A stretch of 33,219 bases of DNA from Candidatus Vogelbacteria bacterium (GCA_016181465.1 JACOZG010000037.1:1-33219), one strand, 5' to 3'. Numbered from the stretch's first letter, positions 9,064 to 16,780 are shown. Program-made: numbers and translations. Notes: generated by a model from the sequence alone, not told the origin.

Positions 9064-9098
9064 AATTTTAATTATAGTTTTATTATAATTATTGTCAA
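9064..9098 (-). promoter_or_regulatory. Promoter and overlapping operator of the AbrB-Doc operon
   Basis: Minus strand TTGACA-N16-TATAAT-N7-ATG; inverted repeat taattata-N7-tataatta at 9069-9091 covers spacer and -10. Confidence 0.85.
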
Positions 9099-9163
9099 CC
9101 GTTTTGTGTTATCTCGCCGCGCGGGTCTTTTTTGTAGCGGGTTGGTATAATGATTGATCAGCA

Positions 9164-9610
9164 ATGCACGGTTTCACTTTAATTGAACTTTTGCTGGTGA
9201 TCGCGATTTTTCTGGTGGTCGGCGTCGTCGTTACTCCGCTTTACGGCAATTTGTCGGTCGCGACTCAATTGAATGAAGAAGCGAGCCAGCTGGTTCAGAC
9301 GATCCGGCTGGCCCGCGAGCGCGCCGTTTCCGGTTTTCACTCTAGCCGCCACGGCGTCTGTTTTGAATCCGCGGCCGGCGGCGGGCGCTATATTCTTTAC
9401 CAGGGCGCTGATTGCGCCACTCGGCTCGCGAGCGCGGATCGGGTCACTGATTTGCCGCCGGCCCTGACTTGGTCCACGACCCTGCCGCTTCCGGACATCA
9501 ACTTTGATGCTGTTGGCGCGCCGTCAAATATCGGCGTTATCACTTTGACTCACGCTGCCTACGGCACGCGGACGATCACCATCAATGAACTTGGCTTGGT
9601 TGAAGAATAA
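9164..9610 (+). CDS. GspH/FimT-like minor pseudopilin
   Basis: MHGFTLIELLLVIAIFLVVGVVVTPLYGNLSV; class III prepilin signal. Confidence 0.92.
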   Translation: MHGFTLIELLLVIAIFLVVGVVVTPLYGNLSVATQLNEEASQLVQTIRLARERAVSGFHSSRHGVCFESAAGGGRYILYQGADCATRLASADRVTDLPPALTWSTTLPLPDINFDAVGAPSNIGVITLTHAAYGTRTITINELGLVEE

Positions 9611-11336
9611 AGGGCAAAGTATTTTGGAGGTGATTTTGGCTTTGGCCATTTTCGCGCTCTTTGCCAGCGCGATGGTCTCGTTGATTCTCGGCAGTTTCGA
9701 GGCGCTCGGCCGCGGGAGCGACTACCTCGCCGCCGCGGCGCTCGCGGATGAAGGTCTGGAGGCCGCGCGCTCGATTCGCGACGGCGCCTGGAATGAGCTG
9801 ACCGTTAATCAGAGCGCGGTCACTTTCACTTCGGGCGAATGGCAATTGATCGGCGAGGGCACAGACGAACAGCTTGGCAAATTCCATCGGGTCTTAACTT
9901 TTTCTTCGGTTTGCCGCGACAGCAATTTGAACTTGACAACTTGTCCGTCCGGCACGACCGACCTCCACTCTCGAATCGTCAAAACCGTGGTTGATTGGAT
10001 GACTCCGGTCGGCACCGCGGCGGCGGTGGAACGTCAGACCATGATGACCAATTGGGACTCACGCGATTGGCTACAGACCGATTGGTCCGGCGGTCAGTAT
10101 GCATCGGTTGATCCCACGATAGATGTCAGCGTCGTCGGCCAAATTAGTTTGAAAGCGAAACCATCAGTATGGACCGCTCTTGCCAGCACCGGCACGCAAA
10201 CTTGGAACGATATTTGGATGTTTTCGGCCACCGACGGTTTTGTGGTTGGTTCCGGCGGTCAGATCCGGCGGTGGAATAACCCTGATCCTAATGTTTGGAA
10301 TGTTATCACTCCAGTCAATACCCAAAACTTAAATGCCGTTCATTGTTCCTCGGCGACTAATTGTTTCGCCGTGGGGGCAAGCGGAACGATTCTTAGGTGG
10401 AATGGATCGGTTTGGTCCTTACCATCGGGTTGGGATACTGGTAATCAAACTTGGAACGATGTTTGGGCCTTCGGCCCCACATCCGGTTTTGTGGTGGGCG
10501 CGGCCGGCGAGATCTGGCGACACAATGGTAGCGCCTGGGTTCGATCTCAAGACACCGGTAACCAAACTTGGAATGCTCTCTGGATGTTTTCTGCAACCGA
10601 TGGCGTTGTGGCCGGTTCGGCGGGAGAGATTCGACGCTACAATGGTAGTAGTTGGTCCTTACCATCGGGTTGGGATACTGGTAATCAAACTTGGAACGAT
10701 GTTTGGATGTTTAGCGCGACGGACGGCGTAGTGGTCGGGAGTAGTGGTTTGGCTCGTCGTTTTAACGGAGCAGATTGGAATACACCGGTGTCAACGGGCG
10801 TTACCATCAGCATCAACGCTGTCTATCTTTCTCTAACCAGCGGTTGGGCCGTAGGGAACAATACTCCAGGGGAGTTAATATTGTCTTGGGATGGTGCAAG
10901 TTTTAGTCGTGTCGGACCCTCGTCTTCTCTGCCCAACATAAATTTGTTCGGTTTGCATTGCGCTTCTATTAATGATTGTTTTGCGGTCGGCGCCAGCGGA
11001 AATATTTTCCGTCTCGCCGGCGGCGGGTATGAAATGGCTGGCTCTTTAATTTCTTCGGCGTTTGATCTGACCGATCCCTCGCCGGTGCAGATTATCGAGT
11101 GGGACGAGCAGGTGCCGGTGTGCGCTCCGGCCTGCACGATCCGTTTCCAGATTCGCGCCGCGGCGGACCAACCGGCGCTGGCCGCCGCGCCCTGGTCTTT
11201 GGATTTTACCGTTGCCGCCGGCGCCCTGATCAATCCGAGTTATAATGGTAACCGCTGGCTACAGTACCGCGTGTTACTAGACGGCGACGGTATAAGCACC
11301 CCGGTGCTTAATGAGGTTAGAATAAACTATAAATGA
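9585..11336 (+). CDS. Prepilin-like N-terminus fused to YCF48/beta-propeller-like repeats
   Basis: KGQSILEVILALAIFALFASAMVSLILGSFEALGRGSDYLAAAALADEGLEAARSIRDGAWNEL, then repeated TGNQTWNDVWxFxxTxGxVVGxxGxIxRxNGSxW units. Confidence 0.88.
   Translation: MNLAWLKNKGQSILEVILALAIFALFASAMVSLILGSFEALGRGSDYLAAAALADEGLEAARSIRDGAWNELTVNQSAVTFTSGEWQLIGEGTDEQLGKFHRVLTFSSVCRDSNLNLTTCPSGTTDLHSRIVKTVVDWMTPVGTAAAVERQTMMTNWDSRDWLQTDWSGGQYASVDPTIDVSVVGQISLKAKPSVWTALASTGTQTWNDIWMFSATDGFVVGSGGQIRRWNNPDPNVWNVITPVNTQNLNAVHCSSATNCFAVGASGTILRWNGSVWSLPSGWDTGNQTWNDVWAFGPTSGFVVGAAGEIWRHNGSAWVRSQDTGNQTWNALWMFSATDGVVAGSAGEIRRYNGSSWSLPSGWDTGNQTWNDVWMFSATDGVVVGSSGLARRFNGADWNTPVSTGVTISINAVYLSLTSGWAVGNNTPGELILSWDGASFSRVGPSSSLPNINLFGLHCASINDCFAVGASGNIFRLAGGGYEMAGSLISSAFDLTDPSPVQIIEWDEQVPVCAPACTIRFQIRAAADQPALAAAPWSLDFTVAAGALINPSYNGNRWLQYRVLLDGDGISTPVLNEVRINYK
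10412..10706 (+). repeat. 55-bp exact direct repeat in the propeller-coding region
   Basis: ttggtccttaccatcgggttgggatactggtaatcaaacttggaacgatgtttgg at 10412-10466 and 10652-10706. Confidence 0.9.
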
Positions 11337-11827
11337 AACGCGGTTTTACGCTCATTGAATTGCTGATTTATTTGGCGCTGGTCAGCGTGGTGGTCACCAG
11401 TTTGATTTTGTGGGTGCTCAATTTGTCCGGCGTGCGGAATAAAAATTTTGCCGCGGTCGAGGTGGCAGCGAACAGCCAATTTGTGATTTCCGAGATCACG
11501 CGCGAGATTAAACAGGCCGAAGCGATTGTCGCCCCGGCCGCCGGCGCCGCCGGGGCGACGTTGGAGCTTGATCGGCCCGGCGCCTTGCCCAATGCTGTTT
11601 TCCGCGCCGTGGCCGGCGCGCTTTATTTTGAAGTGGTCGGCAATCCGCCGGTCGCTGTTTCTAGCTCTCTGGTGGAGGTCGCAGATTTGGTGTTTAGAAA
11701 TCTCACTGGCGCTTTTGACGACCGCGCGAATGTGGCGGTGCAGGCGGTCGTCCGTTTCCGCGATTCAGCGTCAGGCGATTTCGCTTATGAGCGTGAAATT
11801 AACACTGCGGTCAGCAATCGCTTATGA
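11333..11827 (+). CDS. Minor pseudopilin (GspJ/PilW-like)
   Basis: MKRGFTLIELLIYLALVSVVVTSLILWVLNLS...ISEITREIKQAEAIV. Confidence 0.88.
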   Translation: MKRGFTLIELLIYLALVSVVVTSLILWVLNLSGVRNKNFAAVEVAANSQFVISEITREIKQAEAIVAPAAGAAGATLELDRPGALPNAVFRAVAGALYFEVVGNPPVAVSSSLVEVADLVFRNLTGAFDDRANVAVQAVVRFRDSASGDFAYEREINTAVSNRL

Positions 11828-12219
11828 TTAAACTAGAAACAGAAGCGCGCGGTTTTATGGCTCTAGTCACCGTCATCATTATTGCCGCCACCGCTCTGGT
11901 GATGTCTCTCAATTCCTCGCTTTTGGGTTTGGGCACGCTTGAATTTGGGACTCTCGTCGCCGGCGGGGGCGAGGCCGCCTCACTCGCCGATGCCTGTGTT
12001 GAAGAAGCGCTCCAGCGCTTGCGGGTCAATCAGAGCTACAGCGGCGATCCCGCCCTCTCGATCTTCGGCGGAACGTGTATAATAACTGTCACTGACCTTG
12101 GCGGCGGTGAGCGGCAAGCGACGGTCATCGCGACTCAGGGCGATTTTACCAAACGGGTGGAGGTGAATATGACTCTGGGCGTTCGAACCGTAACCGTCAG
12201 CCATTGGCAGGAACTTTAG
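11824..12219 (+). CDS. PilX-like pilus assembly protein
   Basis: EARGFMALVTVIIIAATALVMSLNSSLLGLG...GEAASLADACVEEALQRLR; position in pilus operon. Confidence 0.75.
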   Translation: MIKLETEARGFMALVTVIIIAATALVMSLNSSLLGLGTLEFGTLVAGGGEAASLADACVEEALQRLRVNQSYSGDPALSIFGGTCIITVTDLGGGERQATVIATQGDFTKRVEVNMTLGVRTVTVSHWQEL

Positions 12220-12222
12220 TTT

Positions 12223-13713
12223 ATGATTTCCAGATTATTTAATTTTTTTCGTCAACCGTCGGTCGGTCTCGACATCGCCGATCGGAGTATTGAGGCGGCC
12301 GAGTTAGTGCGCCGCGGCCGTAAATTAGTGGTGGCGGCGCTCGCCCGTCAGCCGCTCCCGGCCGGCGTGGTCGAGCGGGGCGAGATCAAAGACCAAGCTA
12401 AATTGGCCGGGGCCTTGAAGTCGGTTCTTAATCTTGCCAAACCCCGAGCCATTACCCCGAAACGGGTCTATTTTGGTCTGCCGGAATCGCAGGTCTATCT
12501 GCATTCGTTTGTTCTGCCTGTCTCGGCCGCTAAATCGGAGCTCGGCTCGCTCCTTCTTACGGAGGCGCGCGAGCATGTGCCGCTCGAGACCGATGATCTG
12601 GTCTTTGGTTATAAATCTCTCGGGGTCGGGTCGGAGGGAGAACACTATCTCATCGCCGCCGCCAGCCGGCGGGTGCTCAACGATTGGCGGGCTTTTTTCC
12701 ACTCGCTTGGTTATGCGGTGGAGTTTGATCTTGAGGCACTGGCTTTGTTCCGGAGTCTTGGTCCGCTTGCCGCGGCTCCCGCGGCCGTCGCTGATTTTGG
12801 CGCGGTTACGACCAATATCGCGGTTTTTGACCGCCGCGGCCTCCGCTATACCCGAACTCTCAATTTTGGCGCCGCGGCCTTGACCGATAACCTGATGAAA
12901 AGTCTTAAGTTGAAACTGGACGAAGCCGAAAAACAGAAACGGGAAATCGGCCTGATTGATCCGGACAGCAAAATCTTCACCATCCTTTTGAAAAGTTTGG
13001 TCCCCTTGCGGGATGAGCTCAAGATCACTCTTGATTACTACGAGCGCTGGTCGGGAGAGAAGGTCGGAGCGCTCTACCTCGCCGGCGGCGGCAGTGAGTT
13101 GCGGGGCTTAGCCGACTATTTGAAGTCTAATCTGGAAATTGACGTGACGGTCGCCCGCTCCGCTTTTTTGAATCAGCCGCTCGTCTACCTTGAAGCGCTG
13201 GGTTTGGCGCTCAAGGCCTTTGCCAGCCGGCGCGAACGGGAAGAATTAACCTTGCGGTTTGGAACGAGTTCGCAATCGGGCCATAAGTTGGCGCCCCATT
13301 GGTTCACGGTTAATCTTAAACTCACTGTCTTAATTATCCTGCTGGCGATCGGGGCTTTGGTTCTCGCCGGCGGCTATCTTGTCAGACAACGCGCGCGGGA
13401 AGCCGAGCGCGACCGTCGCCGTCTGGAAATCGAGTCTCGGCCGGTTGTTTCGCCGGAATTGATTTTCCCTGAACCTATAGCCAGGCCTAACGCCACTTCC
13501 ACTCCAGCTTCTGTTACGGTCAGAGAGACCCCGACCGGCTGGCTCAATGTCCGGTCCGGCCCGGGCACCAGTTTCGCTCCTGTTGGTCGGGTTAACCCGG
13601 GTGAAGTTTATCCACTCTTGTCCGAGGAGGGGGAATGGGCTAAAATTAAAATAGTTTTAGAAGTCGAAGAGATCAAGGGTTGGGTCAATAAACAGTACAT
13701 TATTAAAAACTAA
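12223..13713 (+). CDS. pilM: PilM-like actin-fold protein with C-terminal TM segment and SH3b domain
   Basis: VGLDIADRSIEAAELVRRG...VYFGLPESQVYLHSFVLP...LYLAGGGSELRGLADYL; TM; GWLNVRSGPGTSFAPVGRVNPGEVYPLLSEEGEWAKI. Confidence 0.88.
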   Translation: MISRLFNFFRQPSVGLDIADRSIEAAELVRRGRKLVVAALARQPLPAGVVERGEIKDQAKLAGALKSVLNLAKPRAITPKRVYFGLPESQVYLHSFVLPVSAAKSELGSLLLTEAREHVPLETDDLVFGYKSLGVGSEGEHYLIAAASRRVLNDWRAFFHSLGYAVEFDLEALALFRSLGPLAAAPAAVADFGAVTTNIAVFDRRGLRYTRTLNFGAAALTDNLMKSLKLKLDEAEKQKREIGLIDPDSKIFTILLKSLVPLRDELKITLDYYERWSGEKVGALYLAGGGSELRGLADYLKSNLEIDVTVARSAFLNQPLVYLEALGLALKAFASRREREELTLRFGTSSQSGHKLAPHWFTVNLKLTVLIILLAIGALVLAGGYLVRQRAREAERDRRRLEIESRPVVSPELIFPEPIARPNATSTPASVTVRETPTGWLNVRSGPGTSFAPVGRVNPGEVYPLLSEEGEWAKIKIVLEVEEIKGWVNKQYIIKN

Positions 13714-13723
13714 GTTTTTTAAC

Positions 13724-14257
13724 ATGAAGCTACGAGGTTTTACATTGATTGAGTTGTTAATCGTCATTGCCATCATCGCGATCTTAGCCGGGGTCGTGTT
13801 CGTCTCCCTTAATCCGTTGCAACGGTTCCAGGACGCGCGCAATGCCGCTCGCTGGACCGATGTCACGGCCGTGCTTTCGGCGATCAAAGTTGATCAGGTG
13901 GATAACGGCGGGCAGTATCTGGACGGTTCGGCGGGGTTTAGTATCGCTGATTTAACAGCCAATGAGTATTATATGATTAGTAACGATCCCACTACCGTGC
14001 CGAGTTCTGGTTGCAATACCTCTTGCTCGATTGTTAATGACGGTAATAATTGTGTGAGTCTGGATAATGGAACGGCTGGTTTGGTTAGCGAAGGTTATCT
14101 AGCCCGCATTCCAGTTAGTCCAGCCGGCGCCGCCACTTGGGATACAGGCAGTTTGAGTGATATGACCGGTTATTACATATCTCTAAGTAACCGTAAGTCT
14201 ATCACTATCGGTGCCTGCGATGCTGAAGGCGGGGAGACCATCACGGTTAACCGGTAA
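13724..14257 (+). CDS. Type IV major pilin-like protein
   Basis: MKLRGFTLIELLIVIAIIAILAGVVFVSLNPLQRFQDARNAARWTDV. Confidence 0.93.
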   Translation: MKLRGFTLIELLIVIAIIAILAGVVFVSLNPLQRFQDARNAARWTDVTAVLSAIKVDQVDNGGQYLDGSAGFSIADLTANEYYMISNDPTTVPSSGCNTSCSIVNDGNNCVSLDNGTAGLVSEGYLARIPVSPAGAATWDTGSLSDMTGYYISLSNRKSITIGACDAEGGETITVNR

Positions 14258-14865
14258 TGCTCTATACTCGCAAGGGTGATGGCGGCACGACTAAATTTTT
14301 CGGTTGCGATCAGCGATTCTCCAAAAGCTCGGCCGTGGCCGAGGCGCTCGGCGCGGTGGATGAACTGAACTCTTTGCTCGGTTTCGTTAAGGCCCAGTTT
14401 AACGTAACTGGTGGAAATCAGATATCCACGAGCCGTGGATATCTGATTTCCACCACTAGCGAAATCATTGATAAAATCCAGCATAATCTATTTATCGTTC
14501 AAGCCGAGCTTGCTGGCGCTAAGCCCCGCACCCAACGTGGTGCGGGGCGCGGCAAGGCCTTAACCATTTCTTCAACAAAAGTCACGGCTTTGGAAAAAAT
14601 TATTGACGGGATTGAAAAAGAATTGCCGCCGATCAAAACCTTTTTTGTCCCGGGCGGCGCGGCGCCGGCGGCCTTGCTGGATTACGCGCGAACAGTTTGT
14701 CGCCGGGCGGAAAGGCGAGTGATTGCCGCCCGTGAGAAAAATGAGGTTAAATTAAGTGATTCAACCGCCGCCTATCTTAATCGTCTCTCCTCGCTCCTTT
14801 ACGCGCTGGCTAGACTCGTTAATCATCTGTCTGGTATAAAAGAAGAGCCGCCGCATTATCAGTAG
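14257..14865 (+). CDS. PduO-type cob(I)alamin adenosyltransferase
   Basis: MLYTRKGDGGTTKFFG...GAVDELNSLLGFVKAQF...IQHNLFIVQAELA...FFVPGGAAPAALLDYARTVCRRAERRVIA...YLNRLSSLLYALARLVNH. Confidence 0.92.
   Translation: MLYTRKGDGGTTKFFGCDQRFSKSSAVAEALGAVDELNSLLGFVKAQFNVTGGNQISTSRGYLISTTSEIIDKIQHNLFIVQAELAGAKPRTQRGAGRGKALTISSTKVTALEKIIDGIEKELPPIKTFFVPGGAAPAALLDYARTVCRRAERRVIAAREKNEVKLSDSTAAYLNRLSSLLYALARLVNHLSGIKEEPPHYQ
14410..14454. repeat. Perfect in-frame hairpin element, 21-bp arms with AGC loop
   Basis: ggtggaaatcagatatccacg-agc-cgtggatatctgatttccacc inside the adenosyltransferase CDS; 45 bp = 15 codons. Confidence 0.95.
14523..14548. repeat. Second in-frame hairpin, 10-bp arms
   Basis: gccccgcacc-caacgt-ggtgcggggc inside the same CDS. 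Confidence 0.9.
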
Positions 14866-14870
14866 CGGAT

Positions 14871-14943
14871 GGAGGTATTAGTGTAATAGTAACACTACAG
14901 CCTGTGGAGCTGTCATTGTGGGTGCGAATCCCACATACCTCCC
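14871..14943 (+). tRNA. tRNA-His(GTG), atypical
   Basis: ggaggta...tacctcc acceptor; anticodon loop CTGTGGA; T-arm gtggg TGCGAAT cccac; C discriminator. Confidence 0.9.
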
Positions 14944-14954
14944 ACACTAAATTA

Positions 14955-14973
14955 CGGGAGGCGTTGCCTCCCG
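14955..14973 (+). repeat. Hairpin downstream of tRNA-His
   Basis: cgggaggc-gtt-gcctcccg, 8-bp perfect stem, no T tract. Confidence 0.6.
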
Positions 14974-15112
14974 ACACGACAGCGGAAATTATTACTGTAC
15001 CACAACTCCACGATCGGATTTTTGTGGTCAGGAGAGATGTCTGGCAGATTCGATATAATCGCGGCCGGCTCGATTTTTTTTGTTTACTCTGGATTTAAGA
15101 TATAATCTTATC

Positions 15113-15439
15113 ATGATCTGGTTGATTCCATTGGCGATTCTCATTTTTTTCGAACTGGCCGCGGATATTTTTGCGAAAGAGTGGTCGCTCAATAGTCGTT
15201 TTTATTTGCTCGCGGTTGTGGCCTTAATTTTTTATCTTCTGGCCAATACTTCTTGGCTTTTCGCTCTCAAGAATGGCTCCGGCCTCGCCCGTGGCGCGGC
15301 CGTTTTCTCTGTTACTTCAGCAATTTTGGCGGCCATGGTTGGTTTTTTCATTTACCATGAATCACTTGAGCGTGTGCAGGTCATTGGCATTGTAATTGGC
15401 CTAACTTCTCTTTTCTTCATTTTTTGGCCGGAGTTCTAA
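15113..15439 (+). CDS. SMR/EmrE-like small multidrug-type transporter
   Basis: About 108 aa, four hydrophobic helices; ANTSWLFALKNGSGLARGAAVFSVTSAILAAMVGFFIYHESLERVQVIGIVIGLTSLFFI. Confidence 0.75.
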   Translation: MIWLIPLAILIFFELAADIFAKEWSLNSRFYLLAVVALIFYLLANTSWLFALKNGSGLARGAAVFSVTSAILAAMVGFFIYHESLERVQVIGIVIGLTSLFFIFWPEF

Positions 15440-15442
15440 CTC

Positions 15443-16480
15443 ATGACCGACCAAGTTAAAAAACTGGCGCCGGAAATTTGGCGGGTGGTTCAGGCGGCCC
15501 GTCGAGTTTTGCTGATTTTGCATCCTAAACCCGATCCGGATTCAGTCGGATCGAACCTCGCTTTTTGCCATCTGCTCCGCGGGCTCGGCAAAGAAGCAAC
15601 GCTCCTCAAGGGCGATTCGCCAATGCCAGGGTATTTATCTTTTTTGCCCGGCTACGAAACAATCGTGCCGAAAAATTATTTAGAAATTTACCCCGCCAGC
15701 GGCGGGGTTGACCCGGCTGATTTTGATTTATTTTTAGTTTTAGATTTGGCCGAGCCGGGCCGGATTAGTCATCTTGGCGAGGTGAAATTTCCGTCCGGTC
15801 TGAAAACCGTTCTGATTGATCATCATAAAACCGCCACCCCGTTCTGTCAAATCAATCTGATCGCGCCAGATTACCCGGCCACGGCCCAAATTTTGTTTGA
15901 TTTGTTCAAACTTTGGTCAATCGCCCTGACGCCCGAGATTGCCGCCTGCCTCTTTGTCGGTTTATATACTGACACCGGCGGCTTCCAATACCCACGCACG
16001 ACGAGCGCCACTTTTCTGGCGGCGGCCAAATTGGCCGCCGCGGCGCCCAATTTCCCGGAGCTGATTTTTCAGCTGGAAAACAATAATTCGCCCGGGCTGA
16101 TTCGATTTCAGGGTTTGGCCTTGAGTTCCATTGAGTTGTTCGGCCGGGAAGAAAAAGTGGCTTTGGTGGCTTTGTCTTTGGATGATTTGCGCCGCCATAA
16201 TTTGCGAGTGGAAGACACCCAGGGCGTAAGTATTGCCAACATCTTAAAATCGGTTAAGGGCTGGGCCATCGGTGCGGAAATGATTGAACGGGAACCGGGC
16301 CTCGTCACTCTAAGTTTGCGAACGCGCGATCCGAAGCGATTCGATGTTTCGAGATTAGCCGTGGCGCTCGGCGGCGGCGGCCATCCGGCCGCCGCCGGGG
16401 CGGCGCTGAAGATGCCGTTCGCCGGCGCGAAAGAATTATTTTTGCAAAAACTCGGCGAGACCTACCCGGAATTTCAATAA
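15443..16480 (+). CDS. DHH-family phosphoesterase (NrnA/RecJ-like)
   Basis: LHPKPDPDSVGSNLAF, FDLFLVLDLAEPGR, VLIDHHKTATPF, LYTDTGGFQYPRTT, GGGGHPAAAGAAL. Confidence 0.93.
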   Translation: MTDQVKKLAPEIWRVVQAARRVLLILHPKPDPDSVGSNLAFCHLLRGLGKEATLLKGDSPMPGYLSFLPGYETIVPKNYLEIYPASGGVDPADFDLFLVLDLAEPGRISHLGEVKFPSGLKTVLIDHHKTATPFCQINLIAPDYPATAQILFDLFKLWSIALTPEIAACLFVGLYTDTGGFQYPRTTSATFLAAAKLAAAAPNFPELIFQLENNNSPGLIRFQGLALSSIELFGREEKVALVALSLDDLRRHNLRVEDTQGVSIANILKSVKGWAIGAEMIEREPGLVTLSLRTRDPKRFDVSRLAVALGGGGHPAAAGAALKMPFAGAKELFLQKLGETYPEFQ

Positions 16481-16487
16481 CAAAAAT

Positions 16488-16606
16488 GACCCCGTCAGAC
16501 AGAGGGCGTTGGTCTCTGTGACGGGGTCGGGCTTGAGCGTTCGGCCTGGTTTTGTCTGGCTTGGCGTGTTGCAGGTCGAACGCGACAAGGAGCCAGTGCC
16601 AAAAAG
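16488..16606 (+). ncRNA. Candidate structured RNA / 3'UTR element (two long hairpins)
   Basis: gaccccgtc (16488-16496) / gacggggtc (16520-16528) with inner acagag/ctctgt; gcgttcg (16537-16543) / cgaacgc (16577-16583) with inner cctg/cagg. Confidence 0.4.
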
Positions 16607-16780
16607 TCCTTATTCATCTTAGGATTTTAGCCTCCCGCTGTCCATATTGACAAATTTATCTGGATATGCTAACCTAATAATAGTCGTTTTGACCTTTGAT
16701 TTTGAGGCCGAACTCGCCGGCGCGTTGCCAGCAGGCCCTTAACCCAGCTCCTAGCGGAGCCCTACACAGGAGGATCTACG

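Larger units (their letters stand above)
8405..9134. repeat. 17-bp direct repeat bracketing the AbrB-Doc module
   Basis: cgcgcgggtcttttttg at 8405-8421 and 9118-9134. Confidence 0.85.

Noticed and set aside
10333-10731. Alternate-frame plus ORF in the propeller gene
   Set aside because: Overlaps the well-supported repeat frame and mirrors the DNA repeats; no start signal of its own.
11293-11310. taagcacc-cc-ggtgctta palindrome at the end of the propeller gene
   Set aside because: Encodes STPVLNEVRINY, a common beta-strand ending in surface proteins; probably coincidental.
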